In this document: positions 56,868-64,000 of the stretch, one piece after another
Position numbering within the stretch: position 1 is the first letter of the stretch
How the letters are laid out: each line of letters starts with the position of its first letter
Assembly: GCA_020746875.1 (NCBI GenBank)
Contig: JAGTJL010000002.1
Coordinates: 248,001-312,000 of the forward strand
Length of the DNA stretch: 64,000 nucleotides
Direction: 5' to 3'
Origin: Rhexocercosporidium sp. MPI-PUGE-AT-0058
Taxonomy: Eukaryota > Ascomycota > Leotiomycetes > Helotiales
Made by a program: the position numbers and the translations under genes
Notes under the pieces: model-generated
Databases searched by the model: none
The model's input: the letters and a program-made list of their open reading frames with translations, nothing else
What the model was told of the DNA's origin: nothing

Positions 56868-58554
56868 ATGGCATCCTTCAACCCAACACAGATCTTTGAA
56901 GACGGCACTACAGAAGAAAAGGGCGAAAACGCTCGTCTTTCTGCGTTCGTTGGTGTAAGTTAAGAAGCTCAACTTTGCATCAAACGCTGACTGTTGGTTC
57001 AAGGCTATCGCTGTGGGCGATCTAGTCAAGTCCACGTTGGGTCCTAAGGGTATGGACAAGATTCTGCAAAGCGCTTCTACAGGGGAGGTATTAGTTACGA
57101 ATGATGGAGCTACAATTCTGAAATCCATAGCTTTGGACAACGCTGCCGCCAAAGTTCTCGTCAATATCTCGAAAGTCCAGGATGATGAAGTTGGAGACGG
57201 AACCACATCAGTCACAGTTCTGGCTGCAGAGTTATTGCGGGAGGCCGAGAAGCTGGTTGACAAGAAGATCCACCCCCAAACGATTATCGAAGGATACAGA
57301 ATAGCAAGTCAAGCAGCTTTGGCAGCTCTGGAGAAGTCGGCGGTGGACCACAGCAGCAACCCCGAGGCGTTCAAGAAAGATTTACTGGCTATTGCGAGGA
57401 CAACACTGAGTTCGAAAGTCTTGTCGCAAGACCGTAATCACTTTGCTGAGCTGGCGTGTGATGCTGTCCTGCGGATGAAGGGTTCTTCGGATCTCAGCCA
57501 TATTCAGATCATCAAGAAAGCCGGTGGAAAGCTCATGGACTCATATCTCGACGAAGGATTCATTCTGGACAAGAAGATCGGCGTCAACCAGCCAAAGCGG
57601 TTAGAGAAGGCAAAGATTCTAATCGCAAACACTGCTATGGACACGGACAAGATCAAGATTTTTGGTGCTCGGGTCAAGGTTACGTCAACTGGAAAGCTTG
57701 CAGAGCTTGAGAAGGCAGAGAAGGACAAGATGAAGGCAAAGGTTGAGAAGATCAAGGCACACGGCATCAACTGCTTCATCAACCGACAACTTATTTACAA
57801 CTGGCCCGAGCAACTGTTCTCGGATGCTGGAATCATGTCTATTGAGCATGCGGACTTTGACGGAATAGAGAGACTGGCTTTGGTCACAGGTGGAGATATC
57901 ACATCTACATTCGATCACCCAGAGCAGGTCAAGCTCGGTCACTGTGATCTGATCGAGGAAGTGATCATTGGTGAGGATACCTTGATTAAATTCTCTGGAG
58001 TGGCTGCTGGTCAGGCTTGCACTATTGTTCTGCGAGGTGCAACTGAGCAACTTCTGGACGAAGCCGAGAGATCCCTTCACGATGCCCTTGCAGTCCTGTC
58101 ACAAACTGTCAAGGAGCCAAGAACCACCCTCGGAGGTGGCTGCGCTGAGATGTTGATGGCCAAGGCTGTCGAGGGAGCCGCCTTGAAGGTCGATGGAAAG
58201 AAGCAGATTGCTGTTGGAGCATTCGCCATTGCTCTCCGTCAATTACCTACTATCCTTGCAGACAACGCAGGTTACGATTCCAGTGATCTTGTGGCCAAGT
58301 TGAGAACCGCCATATACGACGGCATGACCACGTATGGGTTGGATCTGCTTACACCAGGAGGTGGCATCACAGACATGCGTGAGCTCGGCGTTATTGAGAG
58401 TTACAAGCTCAAGAAGGCAGTGGTTTCATCTGCCTCGGAAGCTGCTGAAGTAAGTTTCCCTCTGATTGTAACCATGATAATGCTGATTTTGTGATAGCTC
58501 CTGTTGAGAGTAGACAATATCATCCGTAGTGCACCCCGGAGACGCGAGAGATGA
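56868..58554 (+). CDS. CCT2: T-complex protein 1 subunit beta (CCT2)
   Basis: Three exons (56868-56954, 57004-58449, 58498-58554) join in phase 0 to 529 residues. It is a group II chaperonin subunit of the cytosolic CCT ring, which folds actin and tubulin. Visible are the equatorial ATP-site motifs [18 protein letters not shown] and TNDGATIL, with [16 protein letters not shown] carrying the hydrolytic Asp. The beta-subunit-type apical domain contains [18 protein letters not shown]. The C-terminal equatorial part includes [19 protein letters not shown]. The last exon encodes 18 residues ending in RRRER. All key residues are present and length is normal. Confidence 0.96.
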
Positions 58555-59791
58555 TTGATAAACGAAAAGGGCAGGAGTTCTCTGTATTATGAATGGGGAA
58601 AATTAGGAGCGTTGTACCATACCATAGATCATATTGCAGCCTCAATAATGAATGGAATGACATCTCAATCTTCCAGCAAGGAAACCTTTGGGGGTACTAG
58701 TCCTAATGATTACGGGAAGATGATGTTTGATCAGCACCCAAGAGCTGGGCTAGACGCACAACGCATTTTCCAAATATCGTCTGGAAACCTCTCTCAGAGC
58801 CGGCCCAATCAGACACTCAGACCCTTGCTTTCCTATATTTCTTTGTCGTACAGAAATCTCACACGACGCTGTGTCATCAGAACACAGTTGAAATGACGAG
58901 ATGCATCGACTCCTACATTAGTGACTGCTCAACGATCACCTCAAGCCGACGTCCTCTCCTGATCACTTATGATGTTTCTACATTCCTGACACAAGTGTTC
59001 CGGATGTTTCCAAGCCCAAAAAGCATAGCCCCCTTACATCTTGAGGACACGACCAGCGGGAGCGAGACCGACAACTTGCAGTACCAGGCGAAGAATCGCG
59101 ATACAAGACGAATCAGGAAGTAAGGTGGCACAAACGTAGCGTGATGAGCAGAAGCAAATCCCACAGAAGCAAAAAGTGTGCGGTAAGCTGACGGATCAGT
59201 GTTCGCTGTTCTCTCATATACTGTAGCACACCACCGACTGCCTGCAGCTGATCGATCCCATCGATGATGGATGGATTGATCGCCCCTTCGCAACTGATGC
59301 AATTAATTTGTTGGACACTTCCGTCGTGTGGCCAGTTCAGGAGAGAGATTCTCCGTCGTGAAGAAGCCCTCGAAGCCCTCGCCTCGCCTCTTCTCTTTTT
59401 GCCTTTTGCACCCGAAACGAGGAGACTCGTAAAGACCCGCTCTCTTCCCGGAGCTAAAGTGTGAGTGTTCTCCTGAAACACCTGCCTGTGTACCACTCCC
59501 GCCTCCGCCGCCCACCTCCCACCTCCCACCTCGCACCACAACCAACAAGGCACACGCCATCCATCCATCCAACACCCGTTTATTAATATCGATCCAACAT
59601 CCTTCCTTCACCGCATCGAAGGGGTCTTCATCCTCCCCCTTCGATAAGACGACAAGTCTGCTATTCACTAGACCAGACCTCATATTTGCACACTTTCCCA
59701 ACCCGCTCATTCCGAACCTCAACCCCCATCGCTTTCTTTCAGACAGACTTGGTTCTGTCTTCTCAACCAACAGCAACGTTGAAGGTCCACA
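58555..59791. other. CCT2 3' region and IRE1 promoter/leader
   Basis: A 113-codon frame directly after CCT2 has no domain and probably lies in its 3' region. The right half is pyrimidine-rich and should hold the IRE1 promoter and 5' leader. No gene is supported. Confidence 0.5.
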
Positions 59792-62700
59792 ATGCCGCGA
59801 CGGCGGCCTCCTCGAGATGGTCACGTCAATAACTTCATACTACTAGCAGCCGCCATACTCTTTCTGCCATGGCTTGTCGACGCTCAGCAGCAGCAGCGAC
59901 CAGCAGTCCAGCGAAACGAGTCACCCCATGAAATTAACAACAAGGTCGAGGTGACAAAGGTACCTAGGTCGGTCGAGACACCAGCCAGCTATGGAAGACG
60001 CAAGAATACTTCAAGTCCCTTCGAGGGCAAACAAATAAACAATAAACACAACAAGAACGATGCGAGCGCCATCGCAACTTTGGCTCCGGCAAAATCCGCC
60101 GTTGCAGCACCTCCTACAAGACGGCTCAACCACTCCACGGTTGGGCTTGGCTCGCCGCACATTGCGCGGAGTCTTGAGGATTGGGAAGTAGAAGACTTTG
60201 TGCTTCTGGCGACCGTCGATGGGAAGTTACACGCCAGGGAGAGGAAGACTGGACAGGAGAAATGGCATCTGTCAGCAGAGCTGCCGATGGTGAAAACCGA
60301 GTATCATCGAAGGAAGAGATCCACGGTTGATCCAGACTACAACCCAATGTCAATCGACGAATTCCTTTGGATCGTCGAACCGAGTCGAGACGGCAATCTG
60401 TTCATGTATGTTCCCCATGGACCCGGCCGCGGATTAATACCTACAGGCCTCACAATCAAGGAAGTGGTCGGGAGAACGCCATACTGCGATGAAACCATGG
60501 GTGTCGTTTACATTGGAGGAAAGAAGACGAGCATGCTCACTATCAATGCCAATACTGGAGATGTGATAAGTTACTTCGGCAGCCAGGGCGCCATGGGAAA
60601 CGAAAAATGCAAGGCTCACGACGGCCGAGTCGACTCGGATTCAGAGGAGTGTCCGAAGGTAGCTACTTTGACTCTAGGGAGAACGGAGTATGAAGTCACG
60701 ATCCGGAGGCAGCACGACCTGCACCATATCGCTACCTTGACGTTCTCGGAGTGGGGTCCAAACAACTTTGATCAAGATCTCCAGCGACAGCACAGCAAAT
60801 CGCTCGACAATAAATACATTTACACTGGACACGACGGAGGTATATTTGGATTCGACTATGATGGAAAGGATCCTGATGAACCTGGACGAATGTTCAACCA
60901 TAAATTTTCCACTCCAGTTGCCCGAGTATTCGATGTGGCTCGACCTTGGGATTCAAATAAGGGTGAATCGAACCTGATCATGCTTTCACAACCGCTGCCA
61001 CCAAGCAACGAGGATGTTGCTCTACTCAAAGAGAGAGCTAGCAGCATTTTTCTGAATCATACCGAGGATGGAAGCTGGTTCGCTATGTCTGGCAAAGCAT
61101 ACCCGTTGGCTGTTCGAGGTATTCGTCCAGCACGATGCAGTCAACAAAGTTGGTTGGATCATCATCCTCAATGGGACTTCACGGATCAGGCACGTCTATC
61201 AGAGGCGCTTGTTGGTTTGCACTCCATTGAAGTTGCGCAGAGTACGAATCCTCTGACTATTACTGGGTCTTCTGAGGAAAACAGCAGCGAGTCATCAATA
61301 CCAGGTGAACACCCTTTGGCATTAGTTGAAGAACCAACATTATCTCAATTTCTTCGCCAGCTTCCTCGCCAAGCAATGAATTGGCTTCGGGATTTCTTCA
61401 CCAATCCACTCTTGTTCTTGCTTATAGCGGCGGTTCTCGTACACAACCAAAGACAAATCCGTACGAAGATTGGTCACATCTCAAGCAAATTGTTGGAGCC
61501 AAAGCCTAAACCCGTAGTGGCCAAGGCACCCGCAGATTTTGACCCTCTCCAGAAGATTGAAGAGGACAAAATCATAGAGCTTCCATCCCTAGACGGCCCA
61601 GCTGATGTTCCATCCGTCAAGATCAAGAAATCCGTTGCTCCCACCGAGCCAGTGGAGAAGAAGCCATCTGTCACGAATCCAGAGAATCCTGCGGACCAGA
61701 AGCCAGCAGGGTCTCCCGAAAAAGAGAAAACCAAAAAGGCCCATCGAGGTCGCCGTGGTGGTGTCAAGCATAAAAAGGGGAGAGCAAGCTCTCAAGGTGC
61801 ATCAGAAGATGGCATTACGACTCCTAAACCTCCTCTGACGGTCGAAGATGCAGTCCGAAACGCTCAGAAGCTGGGTCAGCAACCACAACTAGAACCTGAT
61901 ATTCGCACCATCCCCAGTGATCCTCAAGAAGTTTCTGGTCCTGTCATCCGGATTGGAGCCCTTGAGGTTAACACAGACAAGCTTATTGGTACCGGCAGTA
62001 ACGGCACGTTGGTCTTCGAGGGAAACTTTGATGGGCGTGATGTTGCCGTGAAGCGGATGCTTATCCAATTCTTTGATATTGCATCGCAAGAGACTAAGCT
62101 CTTGAGAGAAAGCGACGATCATCCCAATGGTAAGTTCCTATCTGTACCCTTTTGACAAATTACTAACAATGCCACAGTCATTCGTTATTACGCCCAGCAA
62201 AGTGCAGGAGAATTTCTCTACATTGCATTGGAGTTGTGCCCAGCATCCCTTGCCGACGTCATCGACAAGCCTCAAAAGAATCGTGATCTGGCACAGGCCG
62301 GTGAAAGAGACTTGCCCAACGTACTCTACCAGATTACCAACGGTCTTCAGCATCTCCATAAGCTCCGTATCGTTCATCGAGACTTGAAACCACAAAACAT
62401 TCTTGTTGCAATGGGCAAGGATGGCAGACCCAGACTGCTGGTCTCAGATTTTGGTCTTTGCAAGAAACTGGAGGGAGAGCAGTCATCTTTCCGAGCAACC
62501 ACTGCGCACGCCGCTGGTACGTCAGGCTGGCGTGCTCCAGAACTTCTTCTCGACGACGATGCAAAGGATGGTCGTGCTCACCAGGCAATGGTTGATGCCA
62601 GTACTGATGGCAACTCTGGCTCGATCATTCTCAACCCAGATCTGCTTCCTAACCGAAGAGCTACGCGTGCTATTGACATCTTCTCTCTTGGTCTGGTGTT

Positions 62701-63328
62701 CTTCTACGTCCTTACCAAGGGTTCTCACCCTTTCGATTGTGGCGACAAGTTCATGCGTGAAGTCAACATTCGGAAAGGACAGCACAACCTTGGACCACTT
62801 GAAGTCCTTGGTGACTACGCATACGAAGCTAAAGATCTTATTGGCTCTATGCTTAAGGCAGATCCAAAACAACGGCCCCAGGCCCGTCAAGTCATGGCAC
62901 ATCCATTCTTTTGGTCTCCCAAGAAGCGTCTCAATTTCCTCTGCGATGTCTCCGATCATTTTGAGAAGGAGCCGCGTGATCCCCCATCCTTCGCTCTAGC
63001 AGAACTCGAGAAGCAAGCTCCGTACGTATGTCGTCAAGACTTTCTCAAGCACCTCGGCAAGGATTTCGTTGAGTCGATGGGCAAACAAAGGAAGTACACA
63101 GGCACCAGACTTCTGGACCTGTTGCGAGCCTTGAGAAATAAGAAGAATCATTACGAAGATATGAGTGATAAGTTGAAGAAGGATGTCGGCCCGTTACCTG
63201 ATGGATATTTAAGCTTTTGGACAAGACGATTTCCGAATCTTCTGATCGTTTGCTGGGAACTGGTTTATCAAGTGGAATGGGACGAGACAGACCGTTTTAG
63301 GGAGTACTATTTGCCTGCTGGTCTTTGA
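59792..63328 (+). CDS. IRE1: IRE1 unfolded-protein sensor, kinase/endoribonuclease
   Basis: Two exons (59792-62129 and 62178-63328) join to 1162 residues. A signal peptide (1-30) is followed by the ER lumenal sensor, which begins DFVLLATVDGKLHARERKTG and has several PQQ-like strands. One membrane span lies at about 533-552 (NPLLFLLIAAVLVH), then a basic, Pro/Lys-rich linker. The kinase starts at IGTGSNGTLVFEG with Lys 754; HRDLKPQN has Asp 848 and DFG has Asp 870. The KEN RNase domain (1045-1162) keeps RALRNKKNHYEDM with His 1104. IRE1 oligomerises on ER stress and cuts the HAC1/hacA mRNA for unconventional splicing. Every catalytic residue seems intact. The intron lies between kinase lobe strands, in HPN-VIRYY. 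Confidence 0.97.
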
Positions 63329-64000
63329 GCTTTTGGAGTGTTTCAGGGCGGATATCAAAATTGTTGGAGAATAGGACAGCCTTGTCTAGTAGTTGGATCT
63401 TGATGAAGCGCAGCGATTGCTATTTTGGTCTCTTACAATTTGCTACAGCGAAATAAACACTTCTCAATATCAAATTCAGTTGTGATTTTGTAATCGAAGT
63501 GTGAAGGATGGCTTGCTGCAGGCAGTCAGGTATTAGCCAGGTCTAGATTTTGGTAATGCGGCTAAACTATTTCTAGACACATCATGAGGTGAGTGACAGC
63601 ACAACAGAGCTTACCTTCCCTAGCTTTGAAATATGAGACAGATATACTTCATTTAATAAATATCGATACTTTTGAAAACCTCATTGCATGCTCATAGATA
63701 GCATTTGAAGTCCTGGGTTCCACGCTCTTTCGTTGGGGCACTGTAGTAACACTAGGTGGAGACGGCTAGTCGTGGCGCATAGCTCTTCTACCTTAACCTT
63801 CACCAAGACGACGGCTACGCGCACCACCAATTGATCCACACTTTCCAGGCACATTGCGTTCACAGCTTCTACGAAAACACACCTGCCTCTTACTATTTGA
63901 ACTGTTGTCCTTCCTCACAGAGAGAAAGCTCACCAGCATTGCGTTGCGAAACTGGCGGTCGACCCCTCCCCATTCGCAACCACTGAAGGGATAGCTTGTT
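63329..64000. other. IRE1 3' region, no further gene seen
   Basis: The last 670 bp contain short unrelated frames only. A neighbouring gene may begin or end beyond the window. Confidence 0.4.

Noticed and set aside
58555..58896. 113-codon plus-strand frame after CCT2
   Set aside because: It has no domain and lies in the expected 3' region; the CCT2 C-terminus is already complete.

Overview
The window is nuclear DNA of a filamentous ascomycete (Pezizomycotina). Most genes carry short introns of about 45-120 bp with GT..AG ends and CTAAC-like branch sites. A 5S rRNA gene is dispersed rather than in an array, and there are Zn2Cys6 regulators, an IRE1 kinase and a DNA transposon killed by RIP-type C-to-T changes. 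A NIS1-like secreted effector and a UstYa-like protein suggest a plant-associated lineage; I cannot fix the order from sequence alone (Leotiomycetes would fit).

Region 1 (1-11.5 kb) is accessory-like. It holds a UstYa-like (DUF3328) membrane oxidase, a possible purine-permease remnant, an ankyrin protein with a long Trp-rich amphipathic tail, and a compact tryptophan-catabolism group. The group is an ABM-domain protein, kynureninase, indoleamine 2,3-dioxygenase and kynurenine formamidase. Together the three enzymes would take tryptophan to N-formylkynurenine, kynurenine and anthranilate plus alanine. No kynurenine 3-monooxygenase is present, so the set favours anthranilate over NAD.

Region 2 (12-20.7 kb) holds a complete 2.2 kb TA-flanked pogo/Fot1-type element whose transposase carries only in-frame nonsense and missense changes. 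It is followed by a Zn2Cys6 regulator, a frame-disturbed LPMO-like secreted protein and a coiled-coil gene remnant.

Region 3 (20.7-46.6 kb) has a second Zn2Cys6 regulator, an MFS transporter, a large DH-BAR-SH3 Rho/Cdc42 exchange factor whose last intron is GC..AG, telomerase reverse transcriptase (TERT), and a TBC-domain protein lacking both catalytic fingers. The most striking point of the window is here: the eighth intron of TERT is 654 bp long and contains a complete 5S rRNA gene on the same strand, with TATA motif, internal control region and T-run terminator.

Region 4 (46.6-64 kb) has a NIS1-like effector, tRNA-Arg(ACG), a 6PGDH-like dehydrogenase with a DUF1932 tail, and a housekeeping block of eIF3b, CCT-beta (divergent, 408 bp apart) and the unfolded-protein sensor IRE1. 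All exon joins given here were deduced by reading frame and family conservation, not from transcripts.
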